Positions 8,956-17,831 of a stretch of 64,000 nt of DNA are shown one piece after another. Under the pieces are notes generated by a model. It saw only the letters and a list, made by a program, of their open reading frames with translations. It was not told the DNA's origin and did no database searches. The stretch comes from Streptomyces sp. B3I8 (GTDB lineage: Bacteria > Actinomycetota > Actinomycetes > Streptomycetales > Streptomycetaceae), in NCBI RefSeq assembly GCF_030816915.1, contig NZ_JAUSYN010000002.1, forward strand, positions 6,585,501-6,649,500. The letters run 5' to 3'. The stretch's first letter is position 1. Every line of letters starts with the position of its first letter. Made by a program: the position numbers and the translations under genes.

Positions 8956-10428
8956 ATGACGGAAACGGAATCCATCGCGTACGACGTCGTGGTGCTCGGG
9001 GCCGGGCCCGTGGGGGAGAACGTCGCCGACCGCACCCGCGCGGCCGGCCTGTCCACCGCGGTCGTGGAGAACGAGCTGGTCGGCGGCGAGTGTTCGTACT
9101 GGGCGTGCATGCCCAGCAAGGCCCTCCTCCGCCCGGTGATCGCCCGCGCCGACGCGCGCCGCCTGCCCGGACTCGCCCAGGCCGTGCAGGGCCCCCTCGA
9201 CACGGACGCCGTTCTGCGACGGCGCGACTACATGGCGTCCGACTGGAAGGACGACGGCCAGGTCGACTGGCTGAACGGCATCGGCGTGGACCTGTACCGG
9301 GGGCACGGGCGCCTCGCCGGTCCCCGCACGGTCGTGGTGGAGGGGGCGGACGGGGACCGGCGGGTGCTCACGGCCCGGCACGCGGTCGCCGTGTGCACCG
9401 GCACCCGCGCCGCGCTCCCGGACCTGCCCGGCCTCACGGACGTACGCCCCTGGACCAGCAGGGAGGCGACCAGCGGACGGGCGCCGGGCCGGCTGATCGT
9501 CGTCGGCGGAGGTGTCGTCGCCGTGGAGATGGCCACCGCCTGGCAGAACCTGGGCGCACAGGTCACCATGCTGGTGCGTGGCAAAGGGCTGCTGCCGCGC
9601 ATGGAGCCCTTCGCCGGGGAGCTGATCGCCGAGGGGTTGACCGAGGCGGGCGTCGACCTGCGGACCGGGGTGTCGGTCACCTCGGTGACCCGCGAACAGG
9701 CCGCGGACCCCGGCGCCCCGGGCACGTCGGCGCCCCGCGGGAAGGGGACGGTCGTGGCCGTGACCGACGGCGGCGAGCGCGTCGAGGCCGACGAGATCCT
9801 TTTCGCCACCGGCCGCGAGCCGAAGACCGACGCCATCGGTCTGGAGACGGTCGGGCTGGAGCCCGGCTCCTGGCTCGGCGTGGACGACAGCATGCGGGTG
9901 GAGGGCAGCGACTGGCTGTACGCGGTGGGTGACGTCAACCACCGGGCGCTCCTCACCCACCAGGGCAAGTACCAGGCCAGGATCGCCGGGGCGGCGATCG
10001 CGGCGCGGGCGTCGGGCGGCACGGACGAGGAGTCCGCGGCATGGGGCGCCCACGCGGCCACCGCCGACCACGGGGCCGTGCCCCAGGTCGTCTTCACCGA
10101 CCCGGAGGCCGCGGCCGTCGGCCTCTCCCTCGCGGAGGCGGAACAGGCGGGCCACCGGGTCCGCGCGGTCGACGTCGACTTCGCCTCGGTCGCCGGCGCG
10201 GGGCTGTACGCCGACGGTTACCGGGGCCGGGCCCGCATGGTGGTGGACCTGGAGGAGGAGATCCTGCGCGGAGTCACGTTCGTCGGCCCCGGCGTCGGCG
10301 AACTGATCCACTCCGCGACGATCGCCGTCGTCGGCGAGGTCCCACTGAGCCGCCTCTGGCACGCGGTGCCGTCCTACCCCACCCTCAGCGAGGTCTGGCT
10401 CCGCCTCCTGGAGGCCTACCGAGGCTGA
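8956..10428 (+). CDS. NAD(P)/FAD-dependent pyridine nucleotide-disulfide oxidoreductase
   Basis: A 490-residue class I flavoprotein disulfide reductase of the dihydrolipoamide dehydrogenase / mercuric reductase type. The sequence shows the FAD Rossmann motif VVLGAGPVGENVADRT (about residues 11-26), a redox CSYWAC pair in GGECSYWACMPSKALLRP, the NAD(P) Rossmann motif VVGGGVVAVEMATAW (about 180-195), the second FAD motif YAVGDVNHRALLTHQGKYQA, and a dimerisation domain ending in HAVPSYPTLSEVW with the catalytic His-Glu pair positions. The active site is CX4C, as in lipoamide dehydrogenases. No 2-oxo acid dehydrogenase genes or mer genes are nearby, so the substrate is unknown. Confidence 0.88.
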   Translation: MTETESIAYDVVVLGAGPVGENVADRTRAAGLSTAVVENELVGGECSYWACMPSKALLRPVIARADARRLPGLAQAVQGPLDTDAVLRRRDYMASDWKDDGQVDWLNGIGVDLYRGHGRLAGPRTVVVEGADGDRRVLTARHAVAVCTGTRAALPDLPGLTDVRPWTSREATSGRAPGRLIVVGGGVVAVEMATAWQNLGAQVTMLVRGKGLLPRMEPFAGELIAEGLTEAGVDLRTGVSVTSVTREQAADPGAPGTSAPRGKGTVVAVTDGGERVEADEILFATGREPKTDAIGLETVGLEPGSWLGVDDSMRVEGSDWLYAVGDVNHRALLTHQGKYQARIAGAAIAARASGGTDEESAAWGAHAATADHGAVPQVVFTDPEAAAVGLSLAEAEQAGHRVRAVDVDFASVAGAGLYADGYRGRARMVVDLEEEILRGVTFVGPGVGELIHSATIAVVGEVPLSRLWHAVPSYPTLSEVWLRLLEAYRG

Positions 10429-10432
10429 AAGT

Positions 10433-10475
10433 CGCTCCTATAGGGGGGTGCCGGGGGCACCCCCCTATAGGAGCG
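10433..10475. terminator. Perfect 20-bp stem-loop terminator
   Basis: Arms at 10433-10452 and 10456-10475 are perfectly complementary over 20 bp (CGCTCCTATAGGGGGGTGCC and its complement) with a GGG loop. It starts four nt after the stop codon of the FAD oxidoreductase. There is no U-tract, which is usual for Streptomyces terminators. Confidence 0.8.
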
Positions 10476-10590
10476 CGGGGAACTGCGCGACAAGCCACGA
10501 GGCACCGGCAGCCGACCACACGGGGCGCACCCCACCCCCCTCATGGGACGTGAGGCCACCCCTGGGGGCCGAGGCGGGGCGCGGCCCCCT

Positions 10591-10666
10591 CCGGTGACGT
10601 CAGCCAGGTCCGGTGACCTCAGCGAGGCCCGGTGACCTCAGCGAGGTCCGGTGACCTCAGTCAGGG
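10591..10666. repeat. Four tandem 19-bp repeats at the 3' end of the deformylase gene
   Basis: Units at 10591-10609, 10610-10628, 10629-10647 and 10648-10666 follow the consensus CCGGTGACCTCAGCGAGGT with one to three differences each. The last unit contains the stop codon (10657-10659) and the last codons of the peptide deformylase gene on the minus strand. The repeats lie in an otherwise gene-free gap of about 180 bp. Confidence 0.8.
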
Positions 10667-11313
10667 AGAGCGAACCCCAGCACCCCCGCCGCCCGTTCCG
10701 GCGTCGGCTGCGCCCACCACCGCGCCACCGCCTCGCTCGTGGAGAGCGACCGCGACTCCGCCCGGTCCAGATACAGCGTGCCGTCCAGGTGGTCCGTCTC
10801 GTGCTGCACGATCCGGGCCGGCCACCCCGCGAACTCCTCGTCCAGCACGGCCCCCCGCGCGTCCAGCCCCCGCAGCCGTACGCGCGCGTGCCGCGCGACC
10901 ACTGCCTGCCAGCCGGGCACGCTCAGGCAGCCCTCGAAGAACGCGGCCCGCTCCTCCCCGACGGCCTCGTACGACGGGTTCACCAGCACCCGGAACGGCT
11001 GCGGCACCCGACCGCGCGCCACCCGTACCTCCTCCGGTACCGGCGCCGGATCCTCGATCACCGCGATGCGCAGCGGCACGCCCACCTGCGGCGCCGCGAG
11101 GCCGACGCCGGGCGCCGCGTGCATCGTCGCGCGCAGGGCGGCGAGGAAACGATCCAGCAGAGTCGGGTCGAGCTGTCCGTCGAACGGTTCCGCGCCCCGT
11201 CGCAGCACGGGATCACCGGCGGCGACGATCGGCAACGGCCCCTCCAGGGCGAGGAGTTCCTCGACGAGGTCGGCGATCGGACGCCCGGTGCTGCGGTCAG
11301 TGTCTGAAGCCAT
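10657..11313 (-). CDS. def: Peptide deformylase
   Basis: Removes the formyl group from nascent N-terminal Met using a metal ion. All three signature motifs are present: motif 1 GVGLAAPQVG, motif 2 EGCLSVPG (Cys metal ligand) and motif 3 QHETDHLDGTLY (two His ligands and catalytic Glu). The protein is 218 residues from the ATG at 11311-11313 (MASDTDRSTG). It has an N-terminal extension of about 35 residues before the catalytic core, common in one actinobacterial subgroup. Streptomycetes usually carry several def paralogues, so this may not be the essential copy. Confidence 0.93.
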   Translation of the reverse strand: MASDTDRSTGRPIADLVEELLALEGPLPIVAAGDPVLRRGAEPFDGQLDPTLLDRFLAALRATMHAAPGVGLAAPQVGVPLRIAVIEDPAPVPEEVRVARGRVPQPFRVLVNPSYEAVGEERAAFFEGCLSVPGWQAVVARHARVRLRGLDARGAVLDEEFAGWPARIVQHETDHLDGTLYLDRAESRSLSTSEAVARWWAQPTPERAAGVLGFALPD

Positions 11314-11432
11314 CGGACCAGCATGACAGGCCCGACAGTGTGCGCCCGCGCACTGACACGACACCACGCGCGCGCCCCCGGCCCACGCCCCGTCCGCCCC
11401 CTCGGCCTCACACCTCACATCAGCCTCACACC

Positions 11433-11780
11433 TCACATCTCGGCGAAGTCACCGGCCAGGGCGGAGGCGAGCCGCAGATGAGGCCCCGCCTCCTCGTGAC
11501 GGCCCTGCCGCTCCAGGGTCCGGCCCAGCAGCAGCCGGGCGTACTGCTCCACGGGGTCTCGCTCCACGAGCACCCGCAGCTCCACCTCGGCCCGCCGCAA
11601 CTGCGCCGAGTGGTAGTAGGCGCGGGCCAGCAGCAGCCGGGGCCCGGTCTGCTCGGGCACCTCCTCGACGAGCCCGCCCAGTACCCGCGCCGCACCGGCG
11701 TAGTCCCGCGCGTCGAAGAACATCCGCGCCCGCTCCCAGCGCTCCGCGGCCGTCCCGTGGTCGTAGTACGTCTGCTCCAC
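11433..11780 (-). CDS. Small tetratricopeptide-repeat protein
   Basis: A 115-residue protein with about two to three TPR-like helical pairs: ERARMFFDARDYAGAARVL (residues 14-32), PRLLLARAYYHSAQLRRAEVELR and YARLLLGRTLERQGRHEEAGPHLRLA. I start at the GTG at 11778-11780 (VEQTYYDHG) because AAGGAGG stands five nt upstream; a longer upstream frame lacks this signal. No catalytic motif. Likely a protein-interaction module; the partner is unknown. It is divergent from the pirin gene. Confidence 0.75.
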   Translation of the reverse strand: MEQTYYDHGTAAERWERARMFFDARDYAGAARVLGGLVEEVPEQTGPRLLLARAYYHSAQLRRAEVELRVLVERDPVEQYARLLLGRTLERQGRHEEAGPHLRLASALAGDFAEM

Positions 11781-11878
11781 ACCGTCCTCCTTCGACGGCC
11801 GCACAACACCGGCACCGGAACGAACATTCCGGTCGGCCGCGGAGCGCACGGGCCCCGCCGGGCATTAGGTTGTGCGCC

Positions 11879-12844
11879 ATGAGCAATCTCGACCGCGAGG
11901 CGACGCCCGCGCTCTGCGGCGGCCGTGGATTCGTGGTGGCCGAACCGGTACGCGAACTCCTCAGCCCCCGCCGCGTGCGGCTCGGCGAGTCCACCGAGGT
12001 ACGCCGTCTGCTGCCCAATCTGGGCCGCCGCATGGTCGGCGCCTGGTGCTTCGTCGACCACTACGGCCCCGACGACATCGCCGACGAGCCCGGCATGCAG
12101 GTCCCGCCGCACCCGCACATGGGCCTGCAGACGGTGAGCTGGCTGCACGAGGGCGAGGTGCTGCACCGTGACTCCACGGGCAGCCTGCAGACCGTCCGCC
12201 CGCGCGAGCTGGGCCTGATGACCTCCGGCAGGGCCATCAGCCACTCCGAGGAGAGCCCCCGTTCGCACGCCCGCTTCCTGCACGGCGCCCAGCTCTGGGT
12301 CGCCCTCCCCGACGCCCACCGCCACACCGATCCACGCTTCGAGTACCACGCGGACCTCCCCGAGGTCACCGCGCCGGGCCTGACGGCCACGCTCATCCTG
12401 GGCGAGGTCGACGGCACCCGCTCCCCGGGCACGACGTACACCCCGATCGTCGGCGCCGACCTGACCCTGGCCCACGGCACCGACGTACGCCTGCCGCTGG
12501 AACCGGACTTCGAGTACGCGGTCCTGTCCATGTCCGGAGAGGCCCACGTCGACGGCGTCCCGCTGCTCCCCGGCTCGATGCTCTACCTGGGCTGCGGCCG
12601 CCGCGACCTCCCCCTGCGCGCCGCCTCCGACGCCGGCCTGATGCTCCTGGGCGGCGAACCCTTCGAGGAGGAACTCGTCATGTGGTGGAACTTCATCGGC
12701 AGAAGCCAACAGGACATCACCCAGGCCCGCCAGGACTGGATGACCGGCTCCCGGTTCGGGGAAGTGAAGGGCTACGACGGCGCCCCGCTCCCGGCCCCCG
12801 ACCTGCCGCCCGTTCCCCTCAAACCCCGAGGCAGGACCCGCTAG
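11879..12844 (+). CDS. Pirin family protein
   Basis: A 321-residue bicupin. The N-terminal cupin carries the metal-binding histidines in HPHMGLQTVSWLHEGEVLHRDS and the following ISHSEESP. The C-terminal pirin domain includes GSMLYLGCGRRDLPLRA and LLGGEPFEEELVMWWNFIGRS, a strong pirin signature. Bacterial pirins are iron-binding proteins, some with quercetinase activity or acting as redox regulators; which applies here cannot be told. The start is the ATG at 11879 (MSNLDREATP). The gap after it (12845-13025) shows no gene. Confidence 0.9.
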   Translation: MSNLDREATPALCGGRGFVVAEPVRELLSPRRVRLGESTEVRRLLPNLGRRMVGAWCFVDHYGPDDIADEPGMQVPPHPHMGLQTVSWLHEGEVLHRDSTGSLQTVRPRELGLMTSGRAISHSEESPRSHARFLHGAQLWVALPDAHRHTDPRFEYHADLPEVTAPGLTATLILGEVDGTRSPGTTYTPIVGADLTLAHGTDVRLPLEPDFEYAVLSMSGEAHVDGVPLLPGSMLYLGCGRRDLPLRAASDAGLMLLGGEPFEEELVMWWNFIGRSQQDITQARQDWMTGSRFGEVKGYDGAPLPAPDLPPVPLKPRGRTR

Positions 12845-13025
12845 GAGGGTCCCGCAGGACTCCCAGCACAACGCGGCCGGGCGAGGCGTGGGCCCCCTCG
12901 TCCGGCCCACGAAATCCGCACACGCGAACTGCTTCGAGCCACCCCCGAAGCCCCGCCCTCGAAATGCAGGTTTCGTCAGCTGTGACCATGTCTAGCCGGA
13001 CTGATGCTGACCCAATGCTGACTTA

Positions 13026-13924
13026 GGCCGTTTCGTCTGGATCATCTGAGCGTTGGTCCGGGTGTGCCGTTGACTGACGCGCAGTGGGCGCGGATCGAGC
13101 CGTTGCTCCCGGATCGGACGCCGAGGCGGGGTGGTCGGTGGCGTGATCATCGTGAGGTGATCGACGCGATCGCCTTCAAGTTCCAGACCGTTACCCAGTG
13201 GGTCCACCTGCCGGAAAAGTACGGCAACTGGCGAGGCATCTACAACCAGCTGCGAATGTGGACAGTCGACGGCACTTGGGAGCGAGTGTTCACCGCGCTG
13301 GTGGCCCAGGCCGATGCCGACGAAGACATCAACTGGGCTGTCTCGGTGGACTCCACCATCGTGCGCGCTCACCAGCACGTGGCCGGGGCTCGCAAAAAGG
13401 GGCCCCGGCCGGCGAACCGGACGATCACGCCATCGGCCGGTCCCGCGGCGGACTGACCACGAAGATCCACCTGGTGGCCGACGGCTGCTGCCGGCCTCTG
13501 GTGTTCGTCCTGACCGCAGGACAGGCCGGTGACGCACCTGCCTTCGAGCAGGTCATGGCCCGCCTGCGAGTGCCCCGGCAGCGGGGTCGGCCTCGCACCA
13601 ACCCGGACGTCGTCCTGGCCGACAAGGCGTACTCCTCGCGTGCCATCCGCAGGCACCTGCGCAAGCGCGGAATCCGTGCGGTCATCCCCGTCCCGGCCGA
13701 CCAGCAGGCACACCGCCGTCGACGCGGCAGCCGGGGCGGCAGGCCGCCCGCCTTCGACCGCGAGACCTACAAGCACCGCAACACCGTCGAGCGGTGCATC
13801 AACCGTCTCAAGCAATGGCGCGGCATCGCTACCCGGTACGAGAAGACAGCCACGATCTACCTGGCCGGACTCCACATCGCAGGCATCTTTCTCTGGTCCG
13901 CACGGTGATCCAAACGAAAGTCCC
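13026..13924 (+). mobile_element. IS5-family insertion sequence (IS427-like), 899 bp
   Basis: Imperfect terminal inverted repeats of about 21 bp: the left end reads GGCCGTTTCGTCTGGATCA and the complement of the right end GGGACTTTCGTTTGGATCA. The element is flanked on both sides by TA (13024-13025 and 13925-13926), consistent with a TA target duplication. It contains one transposase in two overlapping frames. Confidence 0.85.
13064..13908 (+). CDS. IS5-family transposase, two frames joined by -1 frameshift
   Basis: Frame 1 (13064-13456) starts at a GTG (MPLTDAQWARIEPLLPD) and carries the helix-turn-helix-like part and the first catalytic Asp in VSVDSTIVRAHQH. Frame 2 continues from about 13396 to 13908 with GRSRGGLTTKIHLVADG, the second Asp in VLADKAYSS and the Glu in NTVERCINRLKQWRG. 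The frames meet at a CAAAAAGGGG slip site, as in many IS5/IS427 elements where a -1 shift makes the full DDE transposase. All catalytic residues are present, so the copy could be active. Confidence 0.85.
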
Positions 13925-14024
13925 TAGCTGACGATTCGTCAGTTCCGATTCCGGCGATGCACTGCACTCCGCTCACCCCTCCCGTGAAGTGCAACGCCGT
14001 TGCGTTTAGCTATCAGGCCCGGCG

Positions 14025-14210
14025 TCAATGTCTCCGGCCTTGACCATTTTTAAAGTCAAGTGTGTATGCCTGCACGGTGCGCGGATACTGGTCCCGCTGG
14101 AAGCCGTACTTGCTGGCTGACTTGCGGTAGCGGGCCTTCAGGCGCTGACGGCGGTGTTCGGGCAGAAGGCCGACCAGCACAGCGCGACCGATGGGCCCGA
14201 CCAACGACAC
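14025..14210 (-). pseudogene. Possible C-terminal tail of a transposase
   Basis: A 61-residue frame ending with a very basic tail (LLPEHRRQRLKARYRKSASKYGF...) resembles the C-termini of some actinobacterial IS4-type transposases. No catalytic part is present, so at best this is a remnant. It sits just beyond the IS5 element and next to other decayed fragments. Confidence 0.3.
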
Positions 14211-14242
14211 CGTGCTGTCCCGGACGGCGCGTGGACTGCAGC

Positions 14243-14270
14243 GGCATGACCTGCAGCATTAGGTCATGCC
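14243..14270. terminator. 10-bp perfect hairpin
   Basis: GGCATGACCT (14243-14252) pairs with AGGTCATGCC (14261-14270) around an 8-nt loop. The stop codon of the NTF2-like remnant lies at the loop edge (14259-14261), so the hairpin may be its old terminator. Confidence 0.4.
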
Positions 14271-14619
14271 GAGGGGAGCGCCGCTCTCCACGAGGCGGCC
14301 CACACCACGCATCTCGACCACGATGGTCTCCGGATCGGTGGTCTGATGGATGGAGATCCGAGGCCGGGAAGTCGTGCAGGTCGATGTGGTCGGGGTAGTG
14401 GCGCATATAGGCGGCGATGGCCTCCTTGCCCTCCAGGCGTCGGGGCCAGCCGTCGGGGGCGAAGGGGAACTCCATGAGGCCGTCCCCGGCCCACAGGGCG
14501 ACCCACGCGGGAATGTTCTTGTCGAGCAGCATGAGTCGGCGAACCAGCCGTCCATGCGGCCCTCCGCGCGCCGCATTCGCTCTCCTCTTGACCCGCACCG
14601 GTTGGACACTCAGCGTCAC
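14259..14619 (-). pseudogene. Frameshifted SnoaL/NTF2-like protein remnant
   Basis: The upstream frame reads RRLMLLDKNIPAWVALWAGDGLMEFPFAPDGWPRRLEGKEAIAAYMRHYPDHI, a typical NTF2/SnoaL-like (ketosteroid-isomerase fold) polyketide-cyclase-type N-terminal half. Around 14350-14370 the coding potential jumps to another frame (ISIHQTTDPETIVVEMRGVGRLVESG), which then stops. A one-base change therefore split the gene, and the C-terminal third is missing. The original function is unknown. Confidence 0.5.
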
Positions 14620-14789
14620 TGCTGCTGGACTTCCCGTCTATAACGCCGGGTCAGCCATCTTCGCCAAGCACAGATGCCCCATCCGGCGCACGGCTGGAGA
14701 GGGCACCGGCAGACAGTGCGGTTCCGGCGTTGCTCCGTTCGAGTGGCGCCAGTTACGACTAGCAACGGCGGGGACGTTCGGTCAGCGGC

Positions 14790-15026
14790 TGTTGAATGTG
14801 CCGAGAGCCGACGCCGTGAGGGGAGCCGTCGCCGTCCAGTTCGACCAGCGCCCGCACCAGCGCCGTCAGCGTCTCGGCGGCGCCGGGCCAGCCGCGCGCC
14901 TGCGCGGGATCGGGCGATCTCGGCCAGCGTCCTGTCGAAGTCGAGTCAGCGCCGCGTCTGCGGGCGCGGCGCGTCCAGCAACCCGGCCAACCCTGCCGCC
15001 GTCCGCGGCACCGGAAGCTCAGTCAT
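14790..15026 (-). pseudogene. Decayed trehalose-6-phosphate phosphatase-like fragment
   Basis: From the ATG at 15024-15026 the minus strand reads MTELPVPRTAAGLAGLLDAP, then a stop, then LDFDRTLAEIA, then after a frameshift DPAQARGWPGAAETLTALVRALVELDGDGSP. Put together this matches the N-terminus of HAD-type trehalose phosphatases (DFDGTLAPI...DP..AR..PGA...L..L), with the catalytic DFDG changed to DFDR. The rest of the gene is absent. The identification rests on pattern resemblance only. Confidence 0.45.
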
Positions 15027-15292
15027 GCAACGAATCTACCCAGCGTGGGCGGCGGGGGCGCCCAGGTCACTGCCGTGCGTGACGTTTTTCCTGGATAGGC
15101 CATTGGCCACTTTTGACTGTTGTCGCGAGTCAAGGGCGTGGGTGAGGATGACAACTGATCTTCCGGGCGGCCAAGTCCCGGACAGCCGACGGCGAGCGAT
15201 CAGTCCGGCCGTTGCCGGTGAGCCACTCCGTTTTTCGCCGGTCCGGCCGAAGCAGCCGATGCAGAGCACGACACCAAGCAAGGGGGAGACCA

Positions 15293-16117
15293 ATGCGTGT
15301 TGCAGTCACGGGTGGTGACGGTTTTATCGGCCGCTACGCGGTCGAGTACCTCGCGGAACAGGGCCACCACGCCTTCTCCGTCGACCGCGCGTCCGGGGTC
15401 GACATCCTCAAGGACGAGCTGGAGTCGGCGCTCAAGGACGTGGACGGCGTGCTCCACCTGGCCGGCGTGCTCGGCACCGACGAACTGTTCGACATGGTCG
15501 AGACGGCCATCGAAGTGAACATCAAGGGCACGTACCGCGTGCTGGAGGCGTGCCGCGCGAACGACGCGCGTTTCGTCGGGATCACCATGCCGCAGGTGTG
15601 GAAGAACGTCTACCAGACCACCAAGCAGGCCGCGCAGAACCTCTCCTACGCGTGGCACGCCAACTTCCAGGTCCCGGTAAGCCATGTGCGCGCCTTCAAC
15701 GCCTTCGGACCCGGCCAGAAACACTACGGCGTCCAGAAAATCCTGCCCACCTTCGCCGTGAAGGCATGGAGCGGTGAGCCCATCCCGGTGTGGGGCAACG
15801 GCACGCAGACCGTCGACCTGGTCCACTCCGCCGATCTCGGCCGCATGCTGGCCGAAGCCCTGAACTTCGGTGACTGCGAGGTCTTCGACGGCGGCACCGG
15901 GGTCGCCTTCACGGTCAACCAGGTGGCCGAGATGGTGCTCGCGGTGACCGGCTCCAAGGCCGGGATCGAGTACCTGCCAATGCGTAAGGGCGAGACCCAG
16001 ACCGACCTCGTGGCGAAGGGAGAGGGCTGGGACCGGCTCGGCTGGCACCCGGAGTTCCGCGAGCAGGACCTGGAGCAGACGGTGCTGCACTACCGCCAGT
16101 ACGCGACCACGTCCTGA
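15293..16117 (+). CDS. NAD-dependent epimerase/dehydratase (NDP-sugar type)
   Basis: An extended-SDR sugar-nucleotide enzyme of 274 residues, shorter than the usual 310-340. It has the NAD motif VTGGDGFIGRYAVEYL at the N-terminus, the catalytic YxxxK as YQTTK (within VWKNVYQTTKQAAQNLSYAW), RAFNAFGPGQKHYG and the C-terminal GNGTQTVDLVHSADLGR substrate segment. The Ser/Thr catalytic position is replaced by a TMPQVW stretch, which is unusual. The ATG at 15293 follows AAGGGGGAG. It begins a plus-strand group with the YdcF-like and HAD genes; substrate unknown. Confidence 0.8.
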   Translation: MRVAVTGGDGFIGRYAVEYLAEQGHHAFSVDRASGVDILKDELESALKDVDGVLHLAGVLGTDELFDMVETAIEVNIKGTYRVLEACRANDARFVGITMPQVWKNVYQTTKQAAQNLSYAWHANFQVPVSHVRAFNAFGPGQKHYGVQKILPTFAVKAWSGEPIPVWGNGTQTVDLVHSADLGRMLAEALNFGDCEVFDGGTGVAFTVNQVAEMVLAVTGSKAGIEYLPMRKGETQTDLVAKGEGWDRLGWHPEFREQDLEQTVLHYRQYATTS

Positions 16118-16151
16118 CCAGACGAGCCGCTGGATCCTGGGAGCCGCCGTC

Positions 16152-17135
16152 GTGATACACGAGCGCACCGTTCACGCCATCCCGTGGCGCCTGCCCGGCG
16201 CCCCCGGGTCGACGTTCGCCGTCGAGGTCACCGTGGCTGGTGACGGCCGACAGCCCGGGTCGGCCTTCGGCCTCGTCTTCGCGCCGGACGATCTGCTGGG
16301 CGGCTGGACGGGCCGCCACGGTGGGGCCGCGGTGCGGCTCGCCATGCCCGCCGCGGCCCGCGCTGCGGCCGACGCGGGTACGGTGACCGGGAGTTCGCTG
16401 GTGATGTCCGGGCAGGTCGGGATCGAGGGGTCCTGGGAGGAACTGGCCCGCGCGAGCGCGGTGATGGCCGGTCCAGTTTTCCGCGCTTACCTGCGCGGGC
16501 TCACCGGGACCGGACCCGCTTCGCTGCCCCCGGCCCCGGCGGAGCGGGGCCTCTCGGTGGTCGCTGTCCTCGGCGGTCCCAACGACGAGCGCGGGGTGCT
16601 CAGCACCATGGCGGCGGAGCGGATGCGCGAGGCCGTCGCCCTGGTCCGCCGCGATCCGGCCGCTCGGTTGGTGCTGACCGGCGGATTCGGGGCGCAGTTC
16701 AACAACACCGACCAGCCGCACTGGCGGCACTGCGCGGCCTGGCTGGAGACCTCCGGCCTGTGTGCCGTACGGCCACTGGCCCTGCTCGACACCGGTCACA
16801 CCTACGAGGACGTGCTGATGCTGCGTGAGCTCGCCCGGGAACTCGGCGTCAGGGACCTCACGCTGGTGACCTCGGACTACCACCAGCCGAGGGTGCGCTG
16901 CCTGCTGGACCTGGTCCTGCCGCCGGCCGTGGTCCGGGCGGTCGCGCACCCGGAGCTGACGGCGGCGCAGGTCAGCGCTGTCCACGGCCACGAGCTGGTC
17001 GCCCTCGGTAAGACGGTGGCCGCCGCCATCCTGTTCGGCCCGGACCGGCTGCTCTCCCCGCTGGTACGGAGCACCGAGCCGGAGGGCGAGCGCTGGCGCC
17101 CGGCCGTGAACGGATCGCAGCGGGAGAGGGGGTGA
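16152..17135 (+). CDS. YdcF/SanA-type (DUF218) protein with an extra N-terminal domain
   Basis: The C-terminal half (about residues 133-300) is a DUF218/YdcF domain: VVAVLGGPNDERGVLST, ARLVLTGGFGAQFNN, LLDTGHTYEDVLMLREL (the conserved ST..N/E-type motif) and LTLVTSDYHQPRVRCLLDLVL. The first 130 residues (IPWRLPGAPGSTFAVEVTVAGD...) do not resemble the membrane segment seen in most YdcF proteins and look soluble. The start is GTG at 16152. It ends in a GTGA overlap with the HAD gene, so the two are translationally coupled and probably act in the same sugar or cell-envelope pathway. Biochemical role unknown. Confidence 0.7.
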   Translation: MIHERTVHAIPWRLPGAPGSTFAVEVTVAGDGRQPGSAFGLVFAPDDLLGGWTGRHGGAAVRLAMPAAARAAADAGTVTGSSLVMSGQVGIEGSWEELARASAVMAGPVFRAYLRGLTGTGPASLPPAPAERGLSVVAVLGGPNDERGVLSTMAAERMREAVALVRRDPAARLVLTGGFGAQFNNTDQPHWRHCAAWLETSGLCAVRPLALLDTGHTYEDVLMLRELARELGVRDLTLVTSDYHQPRVRCLLDLVLPPAVVRAVAHPELTAAQVSAVHGHELVALGKTVAAAILFGPDRLLSPLVRSTEPEGERWRPAVNGSQRERG

Positions 17136-17821
17136 CGGCGGTGGCGACGATCGCGCACCCGATCCGCTGCGCCGCTGTGGTCTTCGACCTCGACGGGGTA
17201 CTGGTGGACTCCCTGAGGCTCATCGAGCGAATCCTGCGGGCGTGGGCGGTCCACCGCGCGGTGGACCCGGACGAAGCCGTCGCGCGCGCTCACGGGATGC
17301 GCGACATCGACCTGGTCCGGCTGGTGGCGCCCGGACTGGACGCGGCGGCCGAAGCCCGGTGGATTGCCGAACGGGAGGAGCGGGACTTCGCCGGGCTGCG
17401 CCCGGTGCCGGGAGCCCCGGAGCTCCTGACCGCCCTGCCGCCGGCCGCCTGGGCGGTGGCGACCTCGGGCACGCGGCTCGTGGCGTCCGGCCGCCTGCGG
17501 GCGGCCGGCCTGCCGCAGCCGGCGCACCTGGTCGCCGCGGAGGACATCACCAGGGGCAAGCCGGATCCGGAGTGCTACCGGCTCGCGGTCGACCTGCTCG
17601 GCGTCCCACCTGCGCACTGCCTGGCTGTGGAGGACGCGCCCAACGGTGTCAGGGCCGCCGTCGCGGCCGGCCTTCGGTGCGTTGGAGTCGGACCGGCGGT
17701 CGGGGAGGTCGCGCACCTGCTGCACGGCCGGGTCAGGGACCTGCGCGAGGTCGACGTGCTCGGTGTCGGCGACGACGGGATCGTCCTGGCCCTCGCGACC
17801 GGCCCTGGGCCGGCCCGGTGA
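17132..17821 (+). CDS. HAD-superfamily phosphatase (beta-phosphoglucomutase-like)
   Basis: A 229-residue HAD hydrolase with all four motifs: VVFDLDGVLVDS (nucleophile Asp and acid/base Asp), WAVATSGTRLVASGRL (motif II), EDITRGKPDPECYRLA (motif III Lys) and LAVEDAPNGVRAAVAAG (motif IV). The helical cap between motifs I and II is of the C1 type, as in beta-phosphoglucomutase and small-sugar-phosphate phosphatases. The GTG start at 17132 overlaps the YdcF-like stop. A role in dephosphorylating a sugar phosphate of the neighbouring cluster is inference. Confidence 0.85.
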   Translation: MTAVATIAHPIRCAAVVFDLDGVLVDSLRLIERILRAWAVHRAVDPDEAVARAHGMRDIDLVRLVAPGLDAAAEARWIAEREERDFAGLRPVPGAPELLTALPPAAWAVATSGTRLVASGRLRAAGLPQPAHLVAAEDITRGKPDPECYRLAVDLLGVPPAHCLAVEDAPNGVRAAVAAGLRCVGVGPAVGEVAHLLHGRVRDLREVDVLGVGDDGIVLALATGPGPAR

Positions 17822-17831
17822 TGTGCAGCGG

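Noticed and set aside
10591..10666. Possible CRISPR array
   Set aside because: Units of 19 bp are directly adjacent without spacers; this is a simple tandem repeat.
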